Assembly (NCBI GenBank): GCA_000472185.1
Contig: AVDB01000001.1
Coordinates: 310,001-374,000 of the forward strand
Reading direction: 5' to 3'
Source of the DNA: Rhodobacteraceae bacterium HIMB11
GTDB taxonomy: Bacteria > Pseudomonadota > Alphaproteobacteria > Rhodobacterales > Rhodobacteraceae
Length of the DNA: 64,000 bases
Part shown: in pieces, positions 35,952 through 44,140 of the stretch
How positions within the stretch are numbered: the first letter of the stretch is position 1
How the letters are laid out: each line of letters opens with the position of its first letter
The notes under the pieces: model-generated
The model's database searches: none
What the model was told of the DNA's origin: nothing
What the model saw: only the letters and a program-made list of their open reading frames with translations
Made by a program: the position numbers and the translations under genes

Positions 35952-36554
35952 GTGAGTGTTGCCCTTTCACAAGGTGAAGCGACCGCAATTGTTGTTAAAG
36001 CTGCGCGTGGTTTTGGCCTAAGTTGGGGGTTGGCAGAAGAGGCGGGTTGGGCCCTTTGCCAACTGGGTCAATATGGCAATGACCCGCTTTCATGGTTTGA
36101 ACGTGCATTTAATGGGCCCGCAGAAAACTGCCCCATCACGATTGGGGCAACCTTGATGGATCATTCACCCCTTCCAAACAGCGATGCGCAACTGGGGGGT
36201 GATTTGGGTCTGATTAGAATGCCAATCCTGCTAATACCCTTTTTGCGTCAATCGGCTGAGCTGGTTGGACATAGATTGTATCTTTGCGAACAGGCCAATG
36301 AACTGCGAATTGATGTAACTGGTGATTTGGGCCGCCACATCGAACAGTTGGGTTCATTAAATATCGGTCATATTGCGATCAAGGTGGGTTCGCTCATAAA
36401 CAATGATCCACCACTTAAGCCCAAGACATGCAGGTTTCATACCTCCATGGATACGCTTACGCAGTTGGATAAGCTGGGATCACGTACTTATGTGCCGGAA
36501 ACCGAGGCATCGCGCATGTCAGGTGCGGGTGCAGGTGCGTCCGACAATGATTAG
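35952..36554 (+). CDS. DUF3726 domain protein
   Basis: 200 residues, GTG start with AGGAA inside the end of the previous gene. The segment ALSQGEATAIVVKAARGFGLSWGLAEEAGWALCQL is the N-terminal mark of DUF3726. No signal peptide or membrane helix. Family function is unknown. Its end overlaps the convergent Ldh-family gene by four bases. It is five bases from the 554-residue unknown gene, pointing to a shared role. Confidence 0.78.
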   Translation: MSVALSQGEATAIVVKAARGFGLSWGLAEEAGWALCQLGQYGNDPLSWFERAFNGPAENCPITIGATLMDHSPLPNSDAQLGGDLGLIRMPILLIPFLRQSAELVGHRLYLCEQANELRIDVTGDLGRHIEQLGSLNIGHIAIKVGSLINNDPPLKPKTCRFHTSMDTLTQLDKLGSRTYVPETEASRMSGAGAGASDND

Positions 36555-37537
36555 GTTTTATTACCCAAATCAGTGATTTTTCGCCATAACGCGTCATCGA
36601 CGTTCACGTTTGTCAGTGGATCACGTTGTGCCCCTGGGATGCGTGCGCCTTCATCTTCTGCAATCGCGTCCGCTAGTCTTTGGAACCGATCCCCAAATTG
36701 ATCACCAAAGGTGGTGGTATCCATAATGATATATGTTTGGCCCAAGCGGTGGGGTGGGCCATCTGCCAATTTCAGGCCACCAACATCCAACGAATTAACC
36801 GATCCGGTCATTGCCGATGCCATAAGTTCCGCCAATAGACCAAAACCCCAACCTTTATAACCGCCCGCACTGCATAGGGATCCTTTTAATGCGGCCTCTG
36901 GATCGTCGGTAGGTTTACCATTTTCATCGACTGCCCAGCCAAATGGAATTTTTTCACCCGCGTATTTCGCCATGGTGATCTTACCCAAGGCCACTGCAGA
37001 TGTAGAAAAATCAAAGTGCATTGCTATGCCGCATTGTCCGTTTGGAACGGAACAGGCAATAGGGTTTGTCCCAATAACCCGTGACTTACCCCCAGGTGCC
37101 GCAACCACAGGTGATGCGTTCGTGAATCCCAGCCCGATCAAACCTTGGGCTGCGATCTGTTCCGTGAAATAACCCAACGATGTGCATGTGTGACTGTTGC
37201 TAACAGAGTAAAGCGCAATGCCAGTTTCACGCGCGACGTTACAGGCGGTTTCCAACCCTTTGGCGAATGCAGGTTGTGCAAACCCCAATTGTGCATTGGA
37301 CAAAACCGAGGAGGCGCGTGGTTTGGTCACAATCGGATCGGCGCGTCCATCAACACGGCCAGAGGCCAACTGAATGCAATAACTTTCGACATATTGCAGT
37401 CCGCAGATGACATTGCCATAGGCCTCAGAATGCGCGGTGGCCTTTGCCACTTCATCCGCCTGCCATTGGGCAGCGCCATGCGCGATCAGAGCGTTTTTTG
37501 TCAGATCGAAAATTTGGTCAATATTGCGGGTTGGCAT
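36551..37537 (-). CDS. Ldh family (malate/lactate dehydrogenase type II) oxidoreductase
   Basis: 328 residues after AGGA. The family's NAD(P)H-binding and catalytic regions appear in VSNSHTCTSLGYF (catalytic His), NASPVVAAPGG, IGTNPIACSVP and FDFSTSAVALGKI. Members reduce cyclic imines (delta-1-piperideine or pyrroline-2-carboxylate) or keto acids, or oxidise ureidoglycolate. It is convergent with the M19-like/unknown/DUF3726 operon. Its own promoter is in 37538-37620. The substrate is not set; an imino acid or amino acid derivative would fit a peptidase-like neighbour. Confidence 0.83.
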   Translation of the reverse strand: MPTRNIDQIFDLTKNALIAHGAAQWQADEVAKATAHSEAYGNVICGLQYVESYCIQLASGRVDGRADPIVTKPRASSVLSNAQLGFAQPAFAKGLETACNVARETGIALYSVSNSHTCTSLGYFTEQIAAQGLIGLGFTNASPVVAAPGGKSRVIGTNPIACSVPNGQCGIAMHFDFSTSAVALGKITMAKYAGEKIPFGWAVDENGKPTDDPEAALKGSLCSAGGYKGWGFGLLAELMASAMTGSVNSLDVGGLKLADGPPHRLGQTYIIMDTTTFGDQFGDRFQRLADAIAEDEGARIPGAQRDPLTNVNVDDALWRKITDLGNKT

Positions 37538-37614
37538 TTTAATTCCTGACTCTGTCTATTCTGACATCCCCTAATCTATCCGGGGCAGATCTCCAAAACA
37601 AATTTAACTCAGAC

Positions 37615-37648
37615 AAAAAGAAAGCGCCCGGTGACCCTGAGCGCTTTC
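37615..37648 (-). terminator. Terminator after the cold-shock gene
   Basis: On the minus strand the stem GAAAGCGC with GCGCTTTC (plus two inner pairs) is followed by TTTTT. It starts 24 bases after the cold-shock stop codon. Confidence 0.83.
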
Positions 37649-37671
37649 GTCAAACGATAATTGTTATCGAA

Positions 37672-37878
37672 TTATGCAGCTTGAATATTGGTTGCTTGGC
37701 TTTTGCCGTTGCGACCTGTTTCAACTTCGTAGCTGACTTTTTGGTTGTCTTGCAGTTCGCTCATGCCTGATTGCTCGACTTGACGAATGTGAACGAACAC
37801 ATCGGCGCCGCCATCTTCAGGTGCGATAAAGCCATATCCTTTGGTTGCATTGAACCATTTTACTGTTCCGTTCGCCAT
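37672..37878 (-). CDS. Cold-shock domain protein (CspA family)
   Basis: 68 residues, the usual size. RNA-binding motifs are RNP1 KGYGFIAP and RNP2 VFVHI. These small beta-barrel proteins bind single-stranded RNA and melt structure at low temperature. It starts 41 bases after the DEAD-box helicase gene on the same strand, with GGAG upstream of its ATG, so the two may be one cold-response transcript. A terminator follows. Confidence 0.93.
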   Translation of the reverse strand: MANGTVKWFNATKGYGFIAPEDGGADVFVHIRQVEQSGMSELQDNQKVSYEVETGRNGKSQATNIQAA

Positions 37879-37919
37879 TTAATTCTCCGTATGGTTTGGA
37901 AGTGTAGTTTGTTTTTCAA

Positions 37920-39110
37920 TCACGCCGCGTGGGCGCGATTTGATTTCTTGTTCCGCCAGCGGCCCTTGGCCTGTGGTTTTTTACGTGCGGGTTTCCCAGC
38001 GGGTCGTTTGTGCGCTAATTTGGCAGCCTTGGGATTAATCAGCCGCTCAATTTCATTCAGTTTTTCCATATCATCGCGTGTCGCTAGGTTTAATGCTATG
38101 CCCTGGGCGCCATTTCGGCCCGTTCTGCCGATGCGATGAATATAATCTTCGGTTTGTCGCGGTAGATCAAAATTGATGACCTGATGAATATGGGGCACAT
38201 CAATCCCGCGCGCGGCCACATCCGTTGCGACAAGCACGCGAAATTTATTGTCGCGCAAATTTGAAATGACGCGTTCTCGTTTGCTTTGACGCAAATCGCC
38301 GTGGATGGCCTCTGCGGTGATACCCGCAGATTTCAAACGTTTCGCCATTTTTTCGGTGGCGAACTTGCTGTTCATGAAAACAATCGCGCTTTGATCGTGT
38401 TCGCGCAATGCATCAACCAGCATTTCAAATTTGCCGTCTTTGCTGACGAACTGAGTTGATTGAACAATATTATCGCCAACGCTGTTCACCTGACCCATTT
38501 CAATTCGCACTGGGTTTTGCAGATACTGAGCCGAGATTTTTTGGATATTTTTCGGCAGCGTCGCAGAGAACAGCAATGTTTGGCGTTCTTCTGAAACATG
38601 CGAAAAAATTTCGGCGATAGGTGCAGAAAATCCCATGTCCAACATTCGATCTGTTTCATCCAGAACGACATAATTAAACCCTGAGAGATCAAGGCTCTTG
38701 CGCTCTAAATGGTCAATGATGCGCCCGGGTGTGCCAACAATGATCTTTGGCCTTTTACCCAACGCCTGAACTTGACGTTCGATTGACGCGCCACCGATCA
38801 ACACAACCGAGCGGATTTTGGATTTCGCACTTAGGAATGCACGGATTTGTTCATCCAGTTGCAGCGCCAATTCACGCGTAGGTGTGACGATGATGCCATA
38901 GACATCCGCGTGGTTCATAATCTTAGTCAAAAGTGGAATGGAAAACGCCGCGGTTTTACCTGTTCCTGTTTGCGCAGACCCCAAAATATCGCGATGTTCC
39001 AAGGCGGCAGGGATCGCGCGTTCTTGGACGGGGGTTGGTGTATCAAAACCTAATGCATCCAATTTATGCTGCAATGCCTCTGGCAATGCAAATTCTTTGA
39101 ATGTCGTCAT
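37920..39110 (-). CDS. DEAD-box ATP-dependent RNA helicase (RhlE-like)
   Basis: 396 residues from the ATG at 39110 (GAGG upstream). Helicase motifs in order: TPTPVQERAIP (Q motif), GSAQTGTGKTAAF (I), PTRELALQ (Ia), TPGRIIDHL (Ib), DETD (II, not DEAD), SATLP (III), then VATDVAARGIDVP (V) and HRIGRTGRNG (VI). The basic tail (KKPQAKGRWRNKK) is typical of RhlE-like proteins. It unwinds structured RNA. Its downstream cold-shock partner suggests a role at low temperature. Confidence 0.92.
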   Translation of the reverse strand: MTTFKEFALPEALQHKLDALGFDTPTPVQERAIPAALEHRDILGSAQTGTGKTAAFSIPLLTKIMNHADVYGIIVTPTRELALQLDEQIRAFLSAKSKIRSVVLIGGASIERQVQALGKRPKIIVGTPGRIIDHLERKSLDLSGFNYVVLDETDRMLDMGFSAPIAEIFSHVSEERQTLLFSATLPKNIQKISAQYLQNPVRIEMGQVNSVGDNIVQSTQFVSKDGKFEMLVDALREHDQSAIVFMNSKFATEKMAKRLKSAGITAEAIHGDLRQSKRERVISNLRDNKFRVLVATDVAARGIDVPHIHQVINFDLPRQTEDYIHRIGRTGRNGAQGIALNLATRDDMEKLNEIERLINPKAAKLAHKRPAGKPARKKPQAKGRWRNKKSNRAHAA

Positions 39111-39353
39111 ACTCTGTGACCTCAAATGTACATCTGGACGGGTGAAATTTGGATCACACGCCTTCGGTTTGTTTCTGTTAATAGCACTGCGCAGATGGAT
39201 CCATCTACGTGGCAAAACTCAAAACAAAGGGAAGGGTCGAAGTTATTAGATCCCGGTCATTTCAACAATGACGTTTGGAAAGAGTATCGCTAAGCTGTGG
39301 CGCACCTATCGTGTTCATCCGTATATAGCAAGCTTTTTTACGCCTGACTGAGG

Positions 39354-39770
39354 CTAGTCGGCAAAATTCGCACCCACCTCTAGTGGGCCTGTGCGGATCA
39401 ACCGGGATGTTTTTACCGCGATCTGACGATGTTCCATCGCTTTGCGGTAATCGAGATTTTTGATCATTGAAACAAACGCAGCAAGATTGGGGTATTCCGC
39501 GATGAAACATAAATCCCATTGTTCATCACTTGGCCCGATCAGCATGGCCAATTGTTCACCACGCCAAACAATACGCCCACCAAGAGCCGCGAAAATAGGG
39601 GCGCTTTCACGCCCGTAATTCCGATAGGCGTCCCGCCCCGACATCACCGTGCCATCGGGATATGTGACTGTTTCGTGGAATTTGACAAGGTTCAGCATAT
39701 GTAGCGGTCGATCATCCTGAACATCTCTGAAATTACGAAATTGTTCGCCGTCAAATCCCACGTAGTCCAT
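39354..39770 (-). CDS. DUF1330 domain protein
   Basis: 138 residues with a ferredoxin-like fold of the dimeric alpha-beta barrel kind. The core LNLVKFHETVTYPDGTVMSGRDAYRNY and the second half RQIAVKTSRLIRT match DUF1330. Function unknown; related barrels bind small aromatic or haem-like ligands. It follows the dioxygenase gene by two bases and is the last gene of the operon starting with the PLP lyase. The 39111-39353 gap before the helicase gene (downstream of it) shows no clear gene. Confidence 0.8.
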   Translation of the reverse strand: MDYVGFDGEQFRNFRDVQDDRPLHMLNLVKFHETVTYPDGTVMSGRDAYRNYGRESAPIFAALGGRIVWRGEQLAMLIGPSDEQWDLCFIAEYPNLAAFVSMIKNLDYRKAMEHRQIAVKTSRLIRTGPLEVGANFAD

Positions 39771-39772
39771 GA

Positions 39773-40753
39773 TCAGTCTCCAAAATGCTCCATCGTGCCT
39801 TTACCCGCACGAATTTGCGCGGCTGCAAATTGCAACATTTCCGCAGCCTGTTCCAAATCCTGCGCAATATTTGCGGGACTTTCACCGAATTTTTGCTGAA
39901 CAAGATTCTGTTCAAGAAATCTGTTCGCTTGCACTGCGATATGTTTTGAATATTCGGTAGTTACAACATCCTCAGGATCGGCATGACACAGCTGATCATA
40001 ACGCGAATAGTCAGGGAATCGGGGATCATGTGGCACATATCCGTTAACCATGGTGATACGCTCACCCGGTGCCGTTAATCCCTTGGCCTGATGAACAACA
40101 AGATTGCCCTGTTGCAACACCGCATATCCTGGTCCTGGCATTGCGGGGGAAATGACACGATGTGCGGGTACTTCCTGTCCTGCATTTTTCAACGCGGCCA
40201 TTTCTTCTTTGGTGCCTTTGAAATACTGGAATTGCCCACCCTGATTTTTGGTTGGGTCGGTCACAAACATCACGTAATCAAAACGCAGTGTATCAACGTG
40301 CCATTTATCAACGTTTTTACCGATATCTTTCGGGTTGAAATTCAGGTGCCCCAACTGATGTGGAATTGTGTGCGGCATAAGCTTTAGGCCAACGATATCT
40401 GATAAAAATTCGGTAATATCGGGTGATAAGCACAGATCACGCAGGAATTTCGAACGATAAACGCCACCGCGCACATTGCGTTCAATGCGTGGGTTTGATG
40501 TGGCGAATTCTTCCAAACGTTTGACTGTATGATAAAGCGTTTTTGCACCTTCTGCAGAGAGCACGCGAAACACAGAAGTCGCCGCAAATTTCGCAGGGGC
40601 ATTTTCCAACGTTTCGCCCGTGTAACCCAAGTCAGACAAGGAATAGAGTGTCTCTGGTTTTTCCAGGGCCAAGTGAATGGCGGGATTAAACTCGGGTTCA
40701 TTTTCTAATGCTGCATATCCGTTGGGCAGTTCATTAAAATTGATTGGGTACAT
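39773..40753 (-). CDS. Putative Fe(II)/2-oxoglutarate-type dioxygenase
   Basis: 326 residues. A facial triad is suggested by H152-x-D154 in DKWHVDTLRFDY and the His in LVVHQAKGL, with Arg in GERITMVNGY as the 2-oxoglutarate partner. The fold pattern is PhyH-like though the sequence is far from the other two PhyH proteins in this window. It lies 90 bases after the M24 gene and two bases before DUF1330. It may oxidise an amino acid or peptide-derived product. Family not firmly assigned. Confidence 0.6.
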   Translation of the reverse strand: MYPINFNELPNGYAALENEPEFNPAIHLALEKPETLYSLSDLGYTGETLENAPAKFAATSVFRVLSAEGAKTLYHTVKRLEEFATSNPRIERNVRGGVYRSKFLRDLCLSPDITEFLSDIVGLKLMPHTIPHQLGHLNFNPKDIGKNVDKWHVDTLRFDYVMFVTDPTKNQGGQFQYFKGTKEEMAALKNAGQEVPAHRVISPAMPGPGYAVLQQGNLVVHQAKGLTAPGERITMVNGYVPHDPRFPDYSRYDQLCHADPEDVVTTEYSKHIAVQANRFLEQNLVQQKFGESPANIAQDLEQAAEMLQFAAAQIRAGKGTMEHFGD

Positions 40754-40843
40754 TTTTGCCTCCGACTAACTTGGTCACAGCATTACGATTGCTGCAGGAA
40801 CGCACAAGCCTGTTTCCGACGGGTTCTGTCGTTCTTTTTCGCC

Positions 40844-41971
40844 CTATAGCAAGGGGAGTTCTTTGGGCGCGCGCGTACTTAGCAGGATGGGCACACCATC
40901 TGTGATCAGGATATTTTCCTCGGTGACCATAATGCCGCCCCCATCGACGCCGATGCTGGGCTCTAGGGTCAGAACCATGTTTTCCCGAATGATGGTTTCG
41001 TCCCAGGCGGCGAGTGATGGCCATTCGGTCAATTGCATCCCCAACCCATGACCAAAACGTCCTACGTCGGAATTTTGCGTGTCCATCGACTTTGCCATGG
41101 CGGCGAATAGATCGCAGGCCCGAACACCGGGGCGGGCCATTTCCATCGCTGCATCCGTTGCATCGTATAGTTTCGCATAGGCACGCTGCGCAGACTTTGT
41201 TGGCGTTCCAACCGCATAGTTGCGATCAAAATCGCAGAAATATCCGTTCAGCGTTGCGCCCGTGTCTAACATTAAAATTTGCCCATTGGACAAGGGTCGA
41301 TCATCGGGTGGCGAAATCACATCGTCATAGGATGGATGATCAACACCCCCAACCAAATAGGGCACATCGTCTGCACCCAGTTCCAACAACATGCGTTTGA
41401 ATTCCCGAAATACCGACGACAGCGAATGACCCGCGTTTGCGATTTCAGGAACGCGTGCAAATCCTTGGCTCGCGATCCCACAAATTTGACGGATATAGGC
41501 GATTTCACGGTCTGATTTCACCATGCGCAGGTCGCGGATGATGTCCGTCGCATCGATCCATTCTGCGGGCAATGCCGCGCGCAATTCAAACACATCATTC
41601 AATGGCATGCGGAATGTGGTTTCGTGCCCCATCAACACGCCTAAACGCTGACAATTACCGAGCCGATCCTTCAATAGGGATAGGCCGTCATCATGCGGGC
41701 GCGGTGCGGGCCATGCCTCAATCTCGGCGATGTCTGAACGTGCCATCAGCTCGGCACCAATTTCGGGAATGATCGCCAATGGCGTTTGATCGCGCCGCAA
41801 AATCACAAACCATGGGCGTGTGGGGCTTTGCCAGAACTGTGTGCGAAATCCCGTGAAATAGCGGACCTCGGCCTCGCTTGCCAGCAATATGGCGTCAAGG
41901 CTGTTTGCGTGCATTGCACGGTTCGCGGTCTCTAGGCGTGCTTCGTATTCTGCGCGCGGGAAATCAGTCAT
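40844..41971 (-). CDS. M24 family metallopeptidase (Xaa-Pro peptidase/ectoine hydrolase-like)
   Basis: 375 residues with an N-terminal creatinase-like domain (~1-150) and a C-terminal pita-bread domain. Metal ligands: Asp in LDTGA and CDFDRN, His in FGHGLGMQLTEWP, Glu in LEPSI and in TEENIL. Such enzymes hydrolyse Xaa-Pro peptides, creatine or the ectoine ring. It overlaps the preceding PLP lyase gene by eight bases. DoeA/EutD-type roles occur in gene clusters with a PLP enzyme and a racemase like the one across the promoter, but the other eut genes are absent here. Confidence 0.85.
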   Translation of the reverse strand: MTDFPRAEYEARLETANRAMHANSLDAILLASEAEVRYFTGFRTQFWQSPTRPWFVILRRDQTPLAIIPEIGAELMARSDIAEIEAWPAPRPHDDGLSLLKDRLGNCQRLGVLMGHETTFRMPLNDVFELRAALPAEWIDATDIIRDLRMVKSDREIAYIRQICGIASQGFARVPEIANAGHSLSSVFREFKRMLLELGADDVPYLVGGVDHPSYDDVISPPDDRPLSNGQILMLDTGATLNGYFCDFDRNYAVGTPTKSAQRAYAKLYDATDAAMEMARPGVRACDLFAAMAKSMDTQNSDVGRFGHGLGMQLTEWPSLAAWDETIIRENMVLTLEPSIGVDGGGIMVTEENILITDGVPILLSTRAPKELPLL

Positions 41972-43028
41972 TCACGGCCCCTTCGGAAACAATACACATC
42001 ACACGGGATGTTGCGTTCAGACCAAATTCACCCTGCGATGCACCAATCAACGCTGCCGCTAAACCCGCCCCGCCAGACGGGCTGGTGGCCAAGCCTAGTT
42101 CGGCCAATCGCGGTAATTGATTTTCTACATCTTCATCCGTCAGGGTCGTGAAATCGTTGGCATGTCGGGCCAATGCATCAAGTGCGGACAAAGAGGCCCG
42201 TTTACAATCCAATCGTCCCATGCTGGACACACCTTCGCCCGCATCACACAAGGCACCCAATTGCACCGCTGCCTGAAGGGCAGGTGCGCGGTCAGGTTCA
42301 ACAACAATGATCCGCAAATCTGGACCATACGCCTCGCGCAGATATAGCGCCATGGCCGCGGCCAATCCGCCAACGCCCGCTTGCAAAAATAAATGTGTTG
42401 GCGGTTCTGGGCACTGTTCCACAATCTCTTTCGCGGACAGCATGTAACCCTTCATCACATCTGCACCCACCGCATATCCGGGCCAGGTGGAATCGGACAA
42501 TAAAAACCAACCATTTTCCTTGGCTGCTTGTTCGGCTGCCGACATGCTGGCCTCATAATCGACACCCTCAACCACGACATCGGCACCGATTGAACGCAGC
42601 TTTTCTTGGAAACTGGCGGGGACTGTTTCGGCCAGATAAATCACCGCTTTGGCGCCAAATGCATTTGCGCCTGCCACAACGGATAAACCATGATTGCCCG
42701 CGCTGGCGGTAACAAAGGTCATGTCTGATAGTACATTTTCAAAACCGTCGTTTTTGGCGCGGTCTTGGGCGATGGTCGCGATGACAGATGCCGCGCCCAA
42801 TGCTTTAAAACTACCCAATCCCATCCGCGTGCGTTCATCTTTGACATACAAGGCGCTAATTTCGATTTGGGCCGCGTTCGTATCTATCGAATGCAGCGGT
42901 GTTTTGTCCGCTTTGGGACATATGGCGTAAAGGTGTCCAAGCGCTTCAATCTCGGTTGTCAGTTTCACCGCCTCGGGTAAATCAAGGCCAGTTCCAATAT
43001 GCGGGTTTTGTATGTTTATCAGGGTCAT
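41964..43028 (-). CDS. Diaminopropionate ammonia-lyase-like PLP enzyme
   Basis: 354 residues from the ATG at 43028 (no strong ribosome site; a TTG at 43064 also lies in frame). The PLP lysine is in GLGSFKALGAASV, and SAGNHGLSVV follows, the phosphate-binding loop of fold-type II enzymes; VEPDRAPALQ and AGVGGLAAAM are also present. It resembles diaminopropionate ammonia-lyase, which removes both amino groups from 2,3-diaminopropionate, but threonine dehydratase-like activity is possible. First gene of a four-gene operon with M24, a dioxygenase-like gene and DUF1330. Confidence 0.8.
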   Translation of the reverse strand: MTLINIQNPHIGTGLDLPEAVKLTTEIEALGHLYAICPKADKTPLHSIDTNAAQIEISALYVKDERTRMGLGSFKALGAASVIATIAQDRAKNDGFENVLSDMTFVTASAGNHGLSVVAGANAFGAKAVIYLAETVPASFQEKLRSIGADVVVEGVDYEASMSAAEQAAKENGWFLLSDSTWPGYAVGADVMKGYMLSAKEIVEQCPEPPTHLFLQAGVGGLAAAMALYLREAYGPDLRIIVVEPDRAPALQAAVQLGALCDAGEGVSSMGRLDCKRASLSALDALARHANDFTTLTDEDVENQLPRLAELGLATSPSGGAGLAAALIGASQGEFGLNATSRVMCIVSEGAVND

Positions 43029-43122
43029 ATTTGCAGCATGGTCAAAAATATTTTCAACCGTCAAGCGGGTTTACACACACCTGAAACCTGAATAGCGTTT
43101 TCGCAAAAGACAGGGATCGAAC

Positions 43123-43860
43123 ATGACGGCCTTTCCATTTGACACAAATCCGAATGAACCGACAAAACTGGGCCTGATCGTCCTAAGTTCAGACGAAACA
43201 ATCGAGGATGAGTTTCGCGCGATGCTGCCGAAATCATGTTCCCTGTTTCAAACGCGCATTCATTCCGCACCCGAAGTGACGCCAGATACGCTCATGGAAA
43301 TGAAAGCGGGACTTGCCACATCGGCGGCGATGATCCCGCCCAGTTTTGATGTGGATGTCATCGGATATGCCTGTACATCGGGGGCCACAATGATTGGCCC
43401 CAGCAATGTCGCGACCGAGGTGCAAAAGGTGCATCCAAATTCACAGGTTTGCACGCCAATCACGGCAGTAATGCGTGCGCTGAATACTCTGGGTGCGAGA
43501 AAAATTGGGATGGTGACACCCTATATCCGAGATGTCAGCCAAGAGATGCGCAATTTGTTGATCGAAAACGGATTTGAAATTTCCGCACTGGTTTCATTTG
43601 AGGTCAGCACCGAAGCCATTGTTGCACGCATCACCGCAGATGCGATTAAACGCGCAGTGCGCGCCGCAGCAGTCGATGGGGCAGATGCGGTTTTTGTATC
43701 CTGCACGAATTTGCGAACCGTGGATGTGATTGACGAGTTGGAAGATGAACTGGGGATTGCAATCGTCACGTCAAATCAGGCGCTGGCGTGGGACATGCTG
43801 ACATCCGCGGGTATTTCAGCGGTGCAGTCTGCGGTGCCGGGTCGGTTGTCAAAAATCTAG
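43123..43860 (+). CDS. Asp/Glu racemase-fold protein (maleate isomerase/EutA-like)
   Basis: 245 residues. Two Cys in the right setting for this fold: GYACTSGATMIGP (near residue 87) and FVSCTNLRTVDV (near residue 194). This pair is used by racemases, maleate isomerases and arylmalonate decarboxylases, and by EutA of ectoine gene sets. It is divergent from the PLP lyase/M24 operon with a 94-base gap, so the two sides probably share regulation and substrate. Reaction not set. Confidence 0.8.
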   Translation: MTAFPFDTNPNEPTKLGLIVLSSDETIEDEFRAMLPKSCSLFQTRIHSAPEVTPDTLMEMKAGLATSAAMIPPSFDVDVIGYACTSGATMIGPSNVATEVQKVHPNSQVCTPITAVMRALNTLGARKIGMVTPYIRDVSQEMRNLLIENGFEISALVSFEVSTEAIVARITADAIKRAVRAAAVDGADAVFVSCTNLRTVDVIDELEDELGIAIVTSNQALAWDMLTSAGISAVQSAVPGRLSKI

Positions 43861-43920
43861 GTTTTCTTGCCGTTACGGGCCATTGGGCTAGTTCTGTGCC
43901 AGACAACGAAAGCCCAGTAA

Positions 43921-44136
43921 ATGAAATCAGTTCATGACCTAAACGACGCGCAGGTGTCCGATATCGTGCAGATGGCTTTATCTGATCATGTTGCTTTTGC
44001 GGATATTGAACATCAGTACGGCCTAAAGGAAAAGGAAGTGGTCGCGTTGATGCGCAATACCTTGCGCACTGGGTCCTATCGGGCTTGGCGTAAACGGGTT
44101 GCCACATTTGGCCGTCGACGCGAACATTATAAATAA
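43921..44136 (+). CDS. Small DUF2805/TIGR03643 family protein
   Basis: 71 residues, rich in charged residues, with a helix-turn-helix-like core (VAFADIEHQYGLKEKEVVAL) and a basic end. The start MKSVHDLNDAQVSDIVQMAL is the family's usual form. Function unknown. It follows the racemase-fold gene by 60 bases and converges with the Rieske gene after four bases. Confidence 0.8.
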   Translation: MKSVHDLNDAQVSDIVQMALSDHVAFADIEHQYGLKEKEVVALMRNTLRTGSYRAWRKRVATFGRRREHYK

Positions 44137-44140
44137 TCCG

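Noticed and set aside
39503-39512. Further TTATGTTTCA match on the minus strand
   Set aside because: It is inside the DUF1330 coding sequence and lacks the second arm of the palindrome.
41964-43860. Reading these genes as a full ectoine degradation set
   Set aside because: Only the M24 and racemase-fold proteins fit; the cyclodeaminase, deacetylase partner and regulator are missing, and the PLP enzyme looks like diaminopropionate lyase.
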